NCBI RefSeq assembly: GCF_000962805.1
Contig: NZ_JZTW01000003.1
Coordinates: forward strand, 177,545 to 241,544
DNA from: Pseudarthrobacter chlorophenolicus
GTDB taxonomy: Bacteria; Actinomycetota; Actinomycetes; Actinomycetales; Micrococcaceae
Length of the DNA stretch: 64,000 bases
Reading direction: 5' to 3'
Shown here in pieces: positions 1 through 8,958 of the stretch. The notes under the pieces were generated by a model that saw only the letters and a program-made list of their open reading frames with translations, made no database searches and was not told the DNA's origin. The first letter of the stretch is position 1. Each line of letters starts with the position of its first letter. The position numbers and the translations under genes were made by a program.

Positions 1-1
1 G

Positions 2-682
2 CTGGCGCTCCTCGGGCCCGGCTTAGTCAGTGGATTGCGCACACCGGACGGCTCGTTGGTGCTGCGCCCGGAGTGCGTCGTCGAGACGCCGGACGGGGAG
101 GTGGGACTCGACCGTGAGGCAGCGAGGAGGGCCACCACGGCGGTGGCCCTCCTCGCCCGCGGGATGGCAGCCCCGGACACCACCGGCATGGACCCGGCGG
201 TTTTGCAGCGCCTGGCCGAAGGGCCCTCCGAAGATGCCGGTCCTGTCCTGGCCTGCCGGGGTTCGGCCGCCAGTGACCTGCACGAACAGCAGGCGGGTGC
301 CGGCGGCCTGACACCGCGCGCCGAGGAGTTGCGTACCGCGATGGCCGAGGTGTTCGGCGAGCAGAGCCTGGGCGGTTTCGCCCCGGGTGGCGTGGACCAG
401 GGGCACGGAGCGGACTCGACGCACTACGACGGCCGGGCCATCGACATCTTCTTCCGCCCCGTCACCGAGGAGACCCGGCGCCAGGGGTGGATACTGGCTC
501 ACTGGCTGGTGGCCCACGCCGAGGACCTGGACATCCAGTTCGTCATTTTCGATGACCGGTTCTGGAGCGCACGCAGCTCGCGGGGGCAATGGCGGGACTA
601 CGAGGCACCTGCACCCGGCAATGAGATCCTTCGCCACCTCGACCACGTCCACGTGGACGTGCTGGGCGGAAGCCCCGGCTAA
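2..682 (+). CDS. M15-like zinc peptidase homologue (ARB_07466-like C-terminal domain), 5' end cut by window
   Basis: The frame is open to the window edge, so the start lies outside; an internal TTG at 35 is possible but the residues before it are hydrophobic (LALLGPGLV) and may belong to a signal or anchor segment. The C-terminal third carries STHYDGRAID followed near the end by HLDHVHVDV. The S-x-H-x(2)-G-x-A-x-D and H-x-H pattern is that of the zinc ligands in D-Ala-D-Ala carboxypeptidase-like (M15) folds. The domain matches the ARB_07466-like C-terminal domain common in actinobacterial exported proteins. Cell-wall hydrolysis is an inference; many members of this group are uncharacterised. 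It is followed by a convergent nucleoside hydrolase gene. Confidence 0.75.
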   Translation: MALLGPGLVSGLRTPDGSLVLRPECVVETPDGEVGLDREAARRATTAVALLARGMAAPDTTGMDPAVLQRLAEGPSEDAGPVLACRGSAASDLHEQQAGAGGLTPRAEELRTAMAEVFGEQSLGGFAPGGVDQGHGADSTHYDGRAIDIFFRPVTEETRRQGWILAHWLVAHAEDLDIQFVIFDDRFWSARSSRGQWRDYEAPAPGNEILRHLDHVHVDVLGGSPG

Positions 683-709
683 GGGAACTTGCCCGCGCGT
701 GTGGCAACG

Positions 710-1705
710 CTACGCGCTGACCGCGGCCCATGCCGCCGGCAGAGGAGCGGTCTCAAAGTGCCCCAGCAGCGTCTCCACCAGGTGCGGGGCGAAGTCCTCC
801 TCCAGCGAGAGGACCACGCGGCACCGCGCCCCCTTCACCGCCGGGTACCCCGCGTACAGCCCACGCATGTCGCACACGGTCTGCCCGCGCCCGGGCCCGC
901 CGGAAGTGTCGACGGCGGCACGCACCACGGGTGCCAGCGCCGGCTTCACGGCGCCGACGGCGAGCGCCGCCGCCAGCGGATCATGCATGGCGGAGCAGGG
1001 CCGGCCGTAGATGCCCTCGTAGAACCGGAAGTAGTAGCCCAGCATCTCCCCCAGCGCCCGCGGCACGGGCGCAGAAGAGGCCAGCAGCTCCTGCCGGTGG
1101 TGCTCCTCCAGCACAGAAGCCATCGTCACGTCCAGCGGCACCAGGGTCACGTCCCAGTCGGCGGCCAGCACCAGGGCGGCGGCCTCTGGGTCGTGCCAGA
1201 TGTTCGCCTCGGCCACGGGCGTGATGTTCCCCGGCGCCAGCGCGGCTCCGCCCATCACGGCCACCGACTCCACCAAAGAGGGCAACAATGGCTCCAGCCG
1301 CAGCGCCTCGGCAATGTTCGTCAGCGGCCCGATCGCCACCACCCGCAACGTACCGGGATAAGAGTGGGCCAGCCGCACCAGCATCTCCGCCGCGGACTCA
1401 GCAACAACAGAGGCAGCAGAAGGCGCCACCACAACCTCCCCCACACCGTTCTGCCCGTGCACCCACGGCGACCCGCCACCAAAAGAACCAATAAGGGGAT
1501 CGTGCGCGCCCACAGCAACAGGCACAGAAGCAGCCCCGGCCAACGAAAGCAGATCCAACGTATTCCGGGCACCAACCGCGGCACTCACATTCCCGCTGAC
1601 AGTCCCGATGCCCACCACGGAAGCGAGCGGCGAGGCGAGCAGGTAGGCCAGGGCGAGGGCGTCGTCGATGCCGGTGTCGCAGTCCAAGTAAACGGGGGCA
1701 GTCAC
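710..1705 (-). CDS. Nucleoside hydrolase (inosine-uridine preferring type)
   Basis: A 331-aa protein of the usual family length. The N-terminal motif DCDTGIDDALALAY (from residue 8) is the calcium-binding aspartate cluster that defines nucleoside hydrolases, and a later MHDPLAA supplies the expected histidine/aspartate. These enzymes cleave the N-glycosidic bond of ribonucleosides to free base and ribose in the cytoplasm. The GTG start at 1705 is preceded by GAAGGA at good spacing. The gene lies 29 bp downstream of an MFS transporter on the same strand, and a ribokinase is transcribed divergently, so uptake, cleavage and ribose phosphorylation form a coherent salvage route. The frame stays open upstream through the transporter, but that extension is the wrong frame of the transporter and is not used. 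Confidence 0.93.
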   Translation of the reverse strand: MTAPVYLDCDTGIDDALALAYLLASPLASVVGIGTVSGNVSAAVGARNTLDLLSLAGAASVPVAVGAHDPLIGSFGGGSPWVHGQNGVGEVVVAPSAASVVAESAAEMLVRLAHSYPGTLRVVAIGPLTNIAEALRLEPLLPSLVESVAVMGGAALAPGNITPVAEANIWHDPEAAALVLAADWDVTLVPLDVTMASVLEEHHRQELLASSAPVPRALGEMLGYYFRFYEGIYGRPCSAMHDPLAAALAVGAVKPALAPVVRAAVDTSGGPGRGQTVCDMRGLYAGYPAVKGARCRVVLSLEEDFAPHLVETLLGHFETAPLPAAWAAVSA

Positions 1706-1734
1706 AATAGATTCCTTCGCAACAGATAGAGGGG

Positions 1735-3177
1735 TTAGACCGTCTCGCCCTTGGGGGCGGCGACGAAGAGGCTGACGATGAACGCGGCAGCGGTGATGCC
1801 CACCGAGATCCAGAGGGCGGTGGCGTACCACGCAGAGGTCGCCTGCGCGGCGAACGGCGCCACGAGTACGACGCCGAGGCTCGCCCCGATCCCGAACGAC
1901 GCACCGTTGATGCCGGGCAGCGCAGCCGGGGCCTCCTTCGGTGACAGAAGCACCGAGAGCCCGTTGATGGCGGTCAGGAAGAAGCCGTTGTAGAAGATCC
2001 CCAGGCAGGCAACGGCAATAAACACCGCCACCGGGCTGGACGAAAACACCGCGGCCACCACAGCACACACCAGGCTCAGCGACGTCCCAAGCCGCAGGGT
2101 ACGCACCCACCCGCGCCGGTCCGCCAACCACCCGGCCAAAGGTGCGGCGAAGACGCCGATCAGCGCGGCGGGGGTGAGGAACAGCAAGGCCGAGATGGAG
2201 GCGGAAAGCCCGAAGCCGCCGTCGTGATCCTGGCTCAGCAGCACCACGGTGAAGTTGATGACCGCGAAGATGCCGGCCAGGGTGAGGACGGTGGTGGCGA
2301 TGACCGGCCACACCTGGCGGGAGCGCAGGTGGTGCACGGCGATGAGCGGGTGGCTGCGGCGCTTCTCGATGAACCAGAATCCCGCAAAGGACAAAACGGT
2401 GCCGGCCAGCAGGGCCAGGGCGGTGGGCGACGTCCAGCCGGCGGCCGAACCGTCGGACACGAAGTACGTCAGGAACACCAGGAACAGCGAGAGGGAGCCG
2501 GCGCCCCACCAGTCCATGGCGCCACGCACCCCAACAGGCCGCCCGGCGGGCACCAAGCGGAAGATGCACAAAGCGGCGACGGCGGTGAGGACGAGGACGA
2601 CGACGAAGATGGACCGGAAGCCGAGGGTCTCTGCCATGAGCCCGCCCACGTAGCCGTCCACGCCGCCCACTCCCCCGTTGATGGCGGCGATGATGCCCAC
2701 CGAGGTGCCGAACACTTTGGCCTGCAGGTTTTCGCTGAGGACGATGTAGGCGAGCGCGAAGACGGCGCTGGAGACGCCCTGCAGGAACCGGCCGGTGACG
2801 AGCAGTTCCAGGGTGGGCGCGGTGATGCAGAGGATGGTGCCGGCGGACATGATGCCCAGGACCAGCAGCAGCGCGGCGCGGCGGCCGATGAAGTCGCTCC
2901 ACCGGCCGATCACGGGCCCGGCGATGGCGCCGGCCAGAAAGAACATGGACTGGACGGGGGCGGCGGCGTCGGCGCCCTTGCCGAAGCTGGCGGCGATCTG
3001 CGGCAGCGCCGGGGTGACCATGCTGGCGTTGAGCTGGAAGGACAGCACGCCCAGCAGCAGCGAGGAGATCAGCAGGGCGGCGCGGCGGCCGGAGAGCCTG
3101 GCTGGGTCGTCGGGAAGTACGACGGCGGCAGTCGGGTCCGCGGGCGGCGCGGCTGCCGCGGGGGTCGGGGTGTTCAC
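1735..3177 (-). CDS. MFS transporter (drug:H+ antiporter-like fold), probable nucleoside/sugar carrier
   Basis: A 480-aa polytopic protein with about 12-14 hydrophobic segments. The loop-2 signature GRWSDFIGRRAALL is the MFS motif A. The GTG start at 3177 has AAAGGAG upstream with 6-7 bases spacing; the first ~35 residues (A/P-rich) are cytoplasmic. The frame is open further upstream but that part lies in the divergent promoter. The substrate cannot be read from sequence; the co-directional nucleoside hydrolase 29 bp downstream and the divergent ribokinase make a nucleoside or ribose-containing compound the best guess (inference). Confidence 0.88.
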   Translation of the reverse strand: MNTPTPAAAAPPADPTAAVVLPDDPARLSGRRAALLISSLLLGVLSFQLNASMVTPALPQIAASFGKGADAAAPVQSMFFLAGAIAGPVIGRWSDFIGRRAALLLVLGIMSAGTILCITAPTLELLVTGRFLQGVSSAVFALAYIVLSENLQAKVFGTSVGIIAAINGGVGGVDGYVGGLMAETLGFRSIFVVVLVLTAVAALCIFRLVPAGRPVGVRGAMDWWGAGSLSLFLVFLTYFVSDGSAAGWTSPTALALLAGTVLSFAGFWFIEKRRSHPLIAVHHLRSRQVWPVIATTVLTLAGIFAVINFTVVLLSQDHDGGFGLSASISALLFLTPAALIGVFAAPLAGWLADRRGWVRTLRLGTSLSLVCAVVAAVFSSSPVAVFIAVACLGIFYNGFFLTAINGLSVLLSPKEAPAALPGINGASFGIGASLGVVLVAPFAAQATSAWYATALWISVGITAAAFIVSLFVAAPKGETV

Positions 3178-3238
3178 ATCAAACTCCTTTGTTCGAGCAG
3201 GCTTTTGGGTTGGACCGCTTCGCGGAATTGCGGTTCGA

Positions 3239-3278
3239 GTTGTTATACAACCACGTATGACTAACAAGTACAACCATG
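3239..3278. promoter_or_regulatory. Candidate operator in the transporter/ribokinase divergent promoter
   Basis: GTTGTTATACAAC at 3239-3251 is an inverted repeat with 5-bp perfect arms (GTTGT/ACAAC). The motif TACAACCA[CT]G occurs at 3246-3255 and again at 3269-3278, 23 bp apart on the same face of the helix. The pair lies between the two divergent starts (3177 and 3337), where a shared regulator would be expected to bind. No regulator gene is adjacent in the window, so the cognate protein is unknown. Confidence 0.45.
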
Positions 3279-3336
3279 CGCTACACTTTTTTGAAACCCC
3301 GGCCGCTTCCGGCCCTCCCCCTGAGAGAGTTTTCCC

Positions 3337-4203
3337 ATGAACACAACACGCACTGCCGTCACCGTGGTCGGCAGCATCAACCTGGACCTGATAGCCACCT
3401 CCGAACGGCTTCCAACGGCGGGCGAAACCATCGGCGGCGCCGTCCTTTCCGAGCAGCCCGGCGGCAAGGGTGCCAACCAGGCCGCGGCGGCCGCCCGGCT
3501 CGGCGGCCGGGCCCGGATGGTCGGCGCCGTTGGCCGGGATTCCGCCGGCCAGCGGATGCTGGATGCGCTGGGTGCTGCCGGTGTTGATACTTCAGATGTA
3601 ACCGTCCTGACGGAGCCGATCGGGACGGCGCTGATCGTGGTGGACCGTGACGGCGAGAACCAAATTGTGGTGTGCCCTGGCGCCAACGCGCACCTGTCGC
3701 TGGACGGGGTGGAGTTCGGCCCGGAGGAGACGGTGCTGTGCCAGCTCGAGGTGGGCCTGCCTGTGGTGCTGGAGGCGGCCCGGAAGGCGCAGGGCTTCTT
3801 TGTGCTGAACGCGGCGCCGGCCATGGACCTGCCGGCGAAACTGCTGCAGCGGTGCGACCTGGTGATCGTCAATGAAAGCGAGTACGCCCTGATTCCTGCC
3901 CTGGCGGAGGCGAAGCTGGTGGCGGTGACGTACGGCGGCGAGGGGTCGGCGATGTTCGAGCAGGGCCGCAAGGTGGCGGAGGCTCCGTCGGTTGCGGTTG
4001 AAGTGGCGAACACCGTGGGTGCCGGCGACGCGTTCTGTGCCGCTTTGGTCCTGGCGCTGAGGTCGGGACTTGATTACGCCGCCGCGCTTTCTGTTGCCAA
4101 CGCCGTGGGTGCTGACGCCGTGGGCGATCCGTCCTCGCAGCCGGATTTGGCACAGCTGGGCCAGTATCTGGAGCAGACCGCTTCAGCTTCGGACGCCCGG
4201 TGA
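3337..4203 (+). CDS. rbsK: Ribokinase (PfkB family sugar kinase)
   Basis: A 288-aa PfkB-family kinase. VVGSINLDLI at the start and GGKGANQA near residue 42 are the N-terminal family signature; NTVGAGDAFCAAL near residue 224 is the C-terminal signature with the catalytic aspartate (GAGD) and anion hole. It should phosphorylate D-ribose to ribose 5-phosphate in the cytoplasm, taking the ribose released by the divergently encoded nucleoside hydrolase. ATG at 3337 is preceded by GAGAGAG. Slightly short for the family, but both signatures are intact. The stop overlaps the next gene's start. Confidence 0.92.
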   Translation: MNTTRTAVTVVGSINLDLIATSERLPTAGETIGGAVLSEQPGGKGANQAAAAARLGGRARMVGAVGRDSAGQRMLDALGAAGVDTSDVTVLTEPIGTALIVVDRDGENQIVVCPGANAHLSLDGVEFGPEETVLCQLEVGLPVVLEAARKAQGFFVLNAAPAMDLPAKLLQRCDLVIVNESEYALIPALAEAKLVAVTYGGEGSAMFEQGRKVAEAPSVAVEVANTVGAGDAFCAALVLALRSGLDYAAALSVANAVGADAVGDPSSQPDLAQLGQYLEQTASASDAR

Positions 4204-4712
4204 GCGTTGCTCTGCCGGCGATGGTGACACTGCGGCGAGCGGTGCCGGCCGACTTCCCGGAGGTCCGGCGGATCACCCAGGAGGCGTACCAGCGGGCCGG
4301 GCACTTCGCAGCCGACCATCCGTACATGAGTGTGCTTGAGGATGTGGAGCACCGCGCCGAGCACGCGGAGGTGTGGGTGGCGGAGGCCGCCGGGCAGGTG
4401 GCGGCGGCGGTAACGCTGACGTTCGCCGGCCAGCCGTACACCGAGATCGCGCAGGACGGTGAACTGGAGTTCCGTATGCTGGCGGTGGACCCGGCGCATC
4501 AGGGCAGCGGTGTGGGCCGGGCTGTCGTGCGCGCGATCATTGAGCACGCCCGGCAGCTGCACGGCGTCGAGGCGATCAGCATCACCAGTGCCACGTTTAT
4601 GGAACGCGCCCACGGGCTGTACGCGTCTCTGGGATTCCGGCGGGCGCCCGAGCGGGACTGGCGTGTGCCGGGCGAAGACGTGCTGCTGTGGGTGTTCCGG
4701 CTGGAGCTCTGA
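4200..4712 (+). CDS. GNAT family N-acetyltransferase
   Basis: A 170-aa single-domain protein. MLAVDPAHQGSGVGRAVV contains the acetyl-CoA-binding motif A (Q-x-x-G-x-G/A) at about residues 87-105, preceded by LRRAVPADFPEVRR typical of the GNAT N-terminus. The GTG start overlaps the ribokinase stop (GTGA), so translation is probably coupled. The acceptor substrate is unknown. It is the last gene before the defence island; 144 bp without recognisable features follow. Confidence 0.85.
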   Translation: MSVALPAMVTLRRAVPADFPEVRRITQEAYQRAGHFAADHPYMSVLEDVEHRAEHAEVWVAEAAGQVAAAVTLTFAGQPYTEIAQDGELEFRMLAVDPAHQGSGVGRAVVRAIIEHARQLHGVEAISITSATFMERAHGLYASLGFRRAPERDWRVPGEDVLLWVFRLEL

Positions 4713-4856
4713 CGTGCGGCGGGGGTTGCTGCTCGATGAGCAAGCTCTACGGATGACGGTGGCCAGCCCATGCACGTGCACAAGTTCCCACGCCTAGTTG
4801 GAACAGGGCAAAGTCAAAAGATGGCGTCGCGACTCAAATATGCATGAACGTGCCGG

Positions 4857-7127
4857 TCAAAGTCCCGCATCAAGAAGCCGTCGCAAAACGTCCGCTCCTA
4901 GCAGGATTCGGTCAACCGCGTCGATACCGTCCACCTGCTTGATCTCAATGAGGCCGTTCTCGGAGGCGCCGAGGTCACGCCGGAGCGAAGTGTAAACTTC
5001 CGCAAACTCCTCTACCGCAGGCCCGGACAGCTCCAATCCTTGCGAAATGGAGCGGATCCCGACGCCGCTCCGCGTGAGCTTCAACCGCCGAGGAGTAGCC
5101 TCATGCCCAGTGAACCACGGGTCTTCCACGTCCTCGGGGCTGCCCAGGTTACGCCAAATCGCAAGGAGATATGGATCCCGGTACCTACTATTGAGCGTGG
5201 TTGTACCGCCCCGGAGCATGCAAATCGAGTAGCCTAGCGCTCCGCCTTCTGAGTAGTAGATTCCCGAGCCGCCCTCACGCATGTCCGAGTATTTCACCAT
5301 GTAGTATCGCCAATCGAAAGAGAGCTCCGCTTCACGCTGAGCGAGCCATTCCGATTGCAGGGCCCCCAGTGTCGGCTCTAATTCTTCGCAACAGCTGATG
5401 GCATCCAAGAGCTTGGCGAAAGCGGATCGCGTCTCCGAAAGCGCCTCTTGATCTGCCCCCGTCAATAGTTCCCGCCAGGCATTCTCGTATCGCTTGAACC
5501 CGGTTCCGAATTGAAACCTTCTGTTGTTGGTTGTTCGTTGATACTCGCCCGTTGCTAGCAGCGCCCCTGTGACCTCGGGCCAGATTTCGGGCTCTGACGC
5601 CAAGCGAAGGAACGCGTCGGTTCGAGCAGCGAACTTGTTCGGTTCTAAGCAGAAGGCGCCTATAGATCCGCGCAGGAGGTGACTGTCTTCCAAACGATGA
5701 AGCGACTGGATGAGCTCAGGGTTTGCGACCAGGAACTCTCGTTTCAGCAATTCCTCGCCGATCTGCTGCTTGTTGAAGCTCTCGAGTTCGCTGAGAGCGC
5801 CGTCACGCACAAGTCGTTCAACGTCCCGGAGCAACCTGGGCATCCGGTCCAGACGCAGTTCATTCGTAGAAGCTTCTATGAGATTACGCAGCGAACGGAT
5901 CCGGGCCCGAGGTGCGTCTGTCTCATGCTTAAGGTGGAGAAGCACGGCGAATAGCAGGAGGCTCTGCCCGAACGTGAAGATTCGTGTTCTCCCGCTCGTT
6001 TCACCAAACGTCCGGCAGCAAACGTCGAACAGGTTGATCCGCTGGTCCCGGAAGAACAATGCGATTCGGTCGGTTTCATCCGCTGGCTGCTCCGCCGCGC
6101 CCCTGAAAAGCCCGGTAAACAGGCCAGCAATGTCTCGGCCTTCCCATACATCGAATGCGCTGAACAGGAAGTCCAACGACTCAGATCGTCTTACATTCGC
6201 CTCCCCGAAGACCCGTTCGGCGCTATGGCTGAGAAGCTCTCGACGCTCACGAACGTCAGCTTCCGGATCGCCCCACTCGCACAACTCAGTGATGAAGCCG
6301 ATGTAGCGCAGAAATTCGTCATCGATCAAGTCATCTTCGCCGCGGAATCCCCAGAGTAAGTCCGACCATGCCCCGTCTACCCTTTGCGCAAATTCCTTAG
6401 CCCTTCTAGTTGATTCAATCGACTTCTCAAAATGCGCCTTGAAATTTTCAAATTCCGTCAGCGGCTTACCGCGCGAATTCATCTTGATGTAGAGGTCCGC
6501 AGCCGAGCCCATATCAGACGGAGCGAGCACGAGGAAGGAAACCGCCGGCTTAATCGGATCTACGAGTCGCATCCAAGCGGTCTTGGCATCCTCGGTCCGG
6601 AATCGCCTGTGAATTGCGTCCAGCACCACAAGCATGGACTGGATCGTCGGATCATGGCGCCAAACGAAGAGGTACCACGGCTGGTCGATGATCCACGCCG
6701 ACGGCTGCTCAATTGAGGCTGGCAGCGGGGACATTGCAAGGCGTTCGCAGAATAAGCGTGCGCTCGGTCGAGTGGCGTATGTGAACTCCGTCCACGGCTG
6801 GCGAGAATCGAGCTCTCCCGCTCGCGAGGCCAGATACCAGTGCAACAGGAATAACGTCGTCAGCCGCTGCTGACCATCGAGGGGTTCCAGCACACCAGAC
6901 TTCACTTCACCGTAAACAAAGTCGAGGTGGACCGGATCCGGATTTTCTCCGGAGACGGCCAAGTGAAGAACGTCAAGGAAGTTGTTGCGAATTTGTTCGA
7001 TGGCGCCGTCTTCACGGCCCTGCGCGTAATCCCTCTGAATTAATGGGACTCGGATCGCCCTCACTTGTGCCTCATCATCGGAAGCAAAAAGGCCGGTGAA
7101 GGTAGTCAAGCGGCTTGGCGTATTCAT
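4857..7127 (-). CDS. DUF262 domain protein (GmrS/ParB-like NTPase type), no HNH module seen
   Basis: A 756-aa protein. VPLIQRDYAQGR (residues 27-38) and LDGQQRLTTL (about 83-92) are the DUF262 hallmarks, the ParB-like NTP-hydrolysing module of GmrSD-type modification-dependent restriction enzymes. The rest is helical, and I find no H-x-x-P or N-x-T/A-L pattern of the DUF1524 HNH domain, so this subunit appears to lack its own nuclease. The ATG at 7127 overlaps the TGA of the upstream DUF262-HNH gene (ATGA), implying coupled translation and probably a two-subunit complex. In-frame sequence upstream of 7127 lies inside that gene and is not used. GC is lower than in the flanking housekeeping genes. 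Confidence 0.85.
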   Translation of the reverse strand: MNTPSRLTTFTGLFASDDEAQVRAIRVPLIQRDYAQGREDGAIEQIRNNFLDVLHLAVSGENPDPVHLDFVYGEVKSGVLEPLDGQQRLTTLFLLHWYLASRAGELDSRQPWTEFTYATRPSARLFCERLAMSPLPASIEQPSAWIIDQPWYLFVWRHDPTIQSMLVVLDAIHRRFRTEDAKTAWMRLVDPIKPAVSFLVLAPSDMGSAADLYIKMNSRGKPLTEFENFKAHFEKSIESTRRAKEFAQRVDGAWSDLLWGFRGEDDLIDDEFLRYIGFITELCEWGDPEADVRERRELLSHSAERVFGEANVRRSESLDFLFSAFDVWEGRDIAGLFTGLFRGAAEQPADETDRIALFFRDQRINLFDVCCRTFGETSGRTRIFTFGQSLLLFAVLLHLKHETDAPRARIRSLRNLIEASTNELRLDRMPRLLRDVERLVRDGALSELESFNKQQIGEELLKREFLVANPELIQSLHRLEDSHLLRGSIGAFCLEPNKFAARTDAFLRLASEPEIWPEVTGALLATGEYQRTTNNRRFQFGTGFKRYENAWRELLTGADQEALSETRSAFAKLLDAISCCEELEPTLGALQSEWLAQREAELSFDWRYYMVKYSDMREGGSGIYYSEGGALGYSICMLRGGTTTLNSRYRDPYLLAIWRNLGSPEDVEDPWFTGHEATPRRLKLTRSGVGIRSISQGLELSGPAVEEFAEVYTSLRRDLGASENGLIEIKQVDGIDAVDRILLGADVLRRLLDAGL

Positions 7128-8851
7128 GCTTGGCTCACTTCTTCCATTAGGTAGCCGCCGATTTCCCGGCGAAATGCGTCCAAGTACGCGCGGCGATCCG
7201 CTGCGCCCCAAAAGTGGACTTGCTGCGCGCCCTCCTCCGTGTAGTACTTCAGGAACACATTTCGTGTGCACACCGGTATATAGGAACCCATGCGGTCTCT
7301 CCGGAGTATTTCAAGCCTTTTCACTTCAAAAACAGCGTTGCTCAATGCGCTGTTGTCTCTGTCGCCGAGAAGTGCAAGGTTGTCAATGACATGCACGTCA
7401 CCCTCCGCACCCTCATCACCGGACGAAAAGATCGCGTTGACCTGGCGCTGCAACTCAGGGAACGTATGGCGGCTGATCGTAGGGATTGCGTCGTCGATGC
7501 GGCGGATCATGTCAAGACGACGGTCATGGTCGATCGGAAGGCCGACTAATGCGTCTCGATGTAGGCGGAGCCAGCTGGTCCACTGCTCGGCCTTATTGAG
7601 TGCTTCGGCATTCTGTGCGTGGATGTGCTCCAGTGACCATGCCCCGGCGGCGTGCGCATGAAATGAATAGCGTTCCGAGGAATGTTGCATCTTGCGGATT
7701 GTTTCGACGTTCATCAACAGCAGAGCTTGGGTCGCTTTCTCCCTTCCTGCCGCACTCTCATACGAGAGCCCGGATAGGGCTGTGTCTGTCAGATCCAGTT
7801 TCGTCCTGATCATGTTGTCGAGCAGCGCCTCGAAGCTGCTCTTAGTTTTGCCTTCTGCGACAGTGACAAGCTCATTAAATGGAGTCTTAGTTGCGATCAG
7901 GTACCCGACCTTGTGAAAGAGATTTCGGTCCTCGTACCAGCCGAGAATCAGAGAGTGGAGGTCAAGGACTTTGTTCCAAAAGGTCTTGAAGTCGATATCA
8001 ATTTCGGCACGTAGCGAATCAAACGTTTTGAAGGCCGCTGTTTCACGCCCTGTCGACCCACCTGCGAGACAGTCGAGCAGCAGGGCTATATGGTTCGACT
8101 GACTGTCTGCCTGCCCTGTCACAAACGCCCACAGCTCGGGCGCACGGAGATCTCGTTCGAGGGTGTCCCACTGGGCGGCTACCTCTTGGGACCGGTCGGA
8201 CGCGTCGGCATTACCTCGAGCGCGGGTGAGCAGAAGCGCCTTCACCAGCTCCGCGTCCGTCAAGGGGATGCGACCAACATTGAGCCGGGTAAACAGATCG
8301 GTAGAATCCATTGCAATTGGTGCCTCGTACCAGATCACCTTCACACGACGCGACAAATCCGTGTAGAAGTCGATTGCGGCCTGAGTTTCGCCAGGCCCTA
8401 AAGATTCAAACCAGGATCTGATCGTAGAAGCGGCCTTGTGGATGTGGAAGAAGTCGATGTTGCGTCTGCTGCCCGCCTCGTGCGGGTCCTTCAAATACTC
8501 CTGACTCCCACCCCGGGTGGCATATTCGAGCTCGAATTGAACCTTTGCGAACGGCAACGATCGGCGGATGTCCTGCAGAATAAGGAACAAGGTGGTAAGT
8601 CGCTGTTGGCCGTCTACAAGCTCCCATCGGCCATCTGCCATTGATTTCACGACGATCGGCTGCAGGTAATATGCCGATTGGTGACGGCTCTCCGCGATAT
8701 CGTCCAGAAGGCGTGTAACTTCCTCTTCGCCCCACCGATACCCACGCTGGTACGCGGGGATGAAAAACCGGCCTTCTATATCACCGACAAATCGATCCTC
8801 TAATGAACCTGACTTCCCCATGCTCGCAACTGTACCCAGCCCCTCCGACAT
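7124..8851 (-). CDS. DUF262 plus DUF1524-type HNH protein (GmrSD-like restriction enzyme)
   Basis: A 575-aa protein. FFIPAYQRGYRWGEEEV (from about residue 29) and LVDGQQRLTTLF (79-90) define the N-terminal DUF262 domain. SLEHIHAQN (about 405-413) and IDNLALLGDRDNSALSN (about 487-503) are the histidine and asparagine elements of a DUF1524-like HNH nuclease. Known relatives (GmrSD, type IV) cleave modified phage DNA using NTP hydrolysis. ATG 8851 lacks a clear ribosome binding site; ATG 8821 (MGKSGSLED) is an alternative. It is first in a two-gene unit with the HNH-less DUF262 protein and shares a 4-base overlap with it. Confidence 0.87.
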   Translation of the reverse strand: MSEGLGTVASMGKSGSLEDRFVGDIEGRFFIPAYQRGYRWGEEEVTRLLDDIAESRHQSAYYLQPIVVKSMADGRWELVDGQQRLTTLFLILQDIRRSLPFAKVQFELEYATRGGSQEYLKDPHEAGSRRNIDFFHIHKAASTIRSWFESLGPGETQAAIDFYTDLSRRVKVIWYEAPIAMDSTDLFTRLNVGRIPLTDAELVKALLLTRARGNADASDRSQEVAAQWDTLERDLRAPELWAFVTGQADSQSNHIALLLDCLAGGSTGRETAAFKTFDSLRAEIDIDFKTFWNKVLDLHSLILGWYEDRNLFHKVGYLIATKTPFNELVTVAEGKTKSSFEALLDNMIRTKLDLTDTALSGLSYESAAGREKATQALLLMNVETIRKMQHSSERYSFHAHAAGAWSLEHIHAQNAEALNKAEQWTSWLRLHRDALVGLPIDHDRRLDMIRRIDDAIPTISRHTFPELQRQVNAIFSSGDEGAEGDVHVIDNLALLGDRDNSALSNAVFEVKRLEILRRDRMGSYIPVCTRNVFLKYYTEEGAQQVHFWGAADRRAYLDAFRREIGGYLMEEVSQA

Positions 8852-8958
8852 TGGAGGCGGTTTCGATAGCGTTTCACTACGTGTTTAGCCTGCCGTAGCC
8901 GAAACTATCCCCGGCACACGCCATGCAGGGCTTTGATCACAACGATCAACGCCACAAT

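Noticed and set aside
710..2902. A 730-codon minus-strand frame joining the nucleoside hydrolase to upstream sequence
   Set aside because: The upstream part is the wrong frame of the MFS transporter gene; GTG 1705 with GAAGGA is the real start of the hydrolase.
2224..3264. Plus-strand frame (346 codons) opposite the MFS transporter
   Set aside because: Highly charged, Gly/Asp-rich shadow of transmembrane codons.
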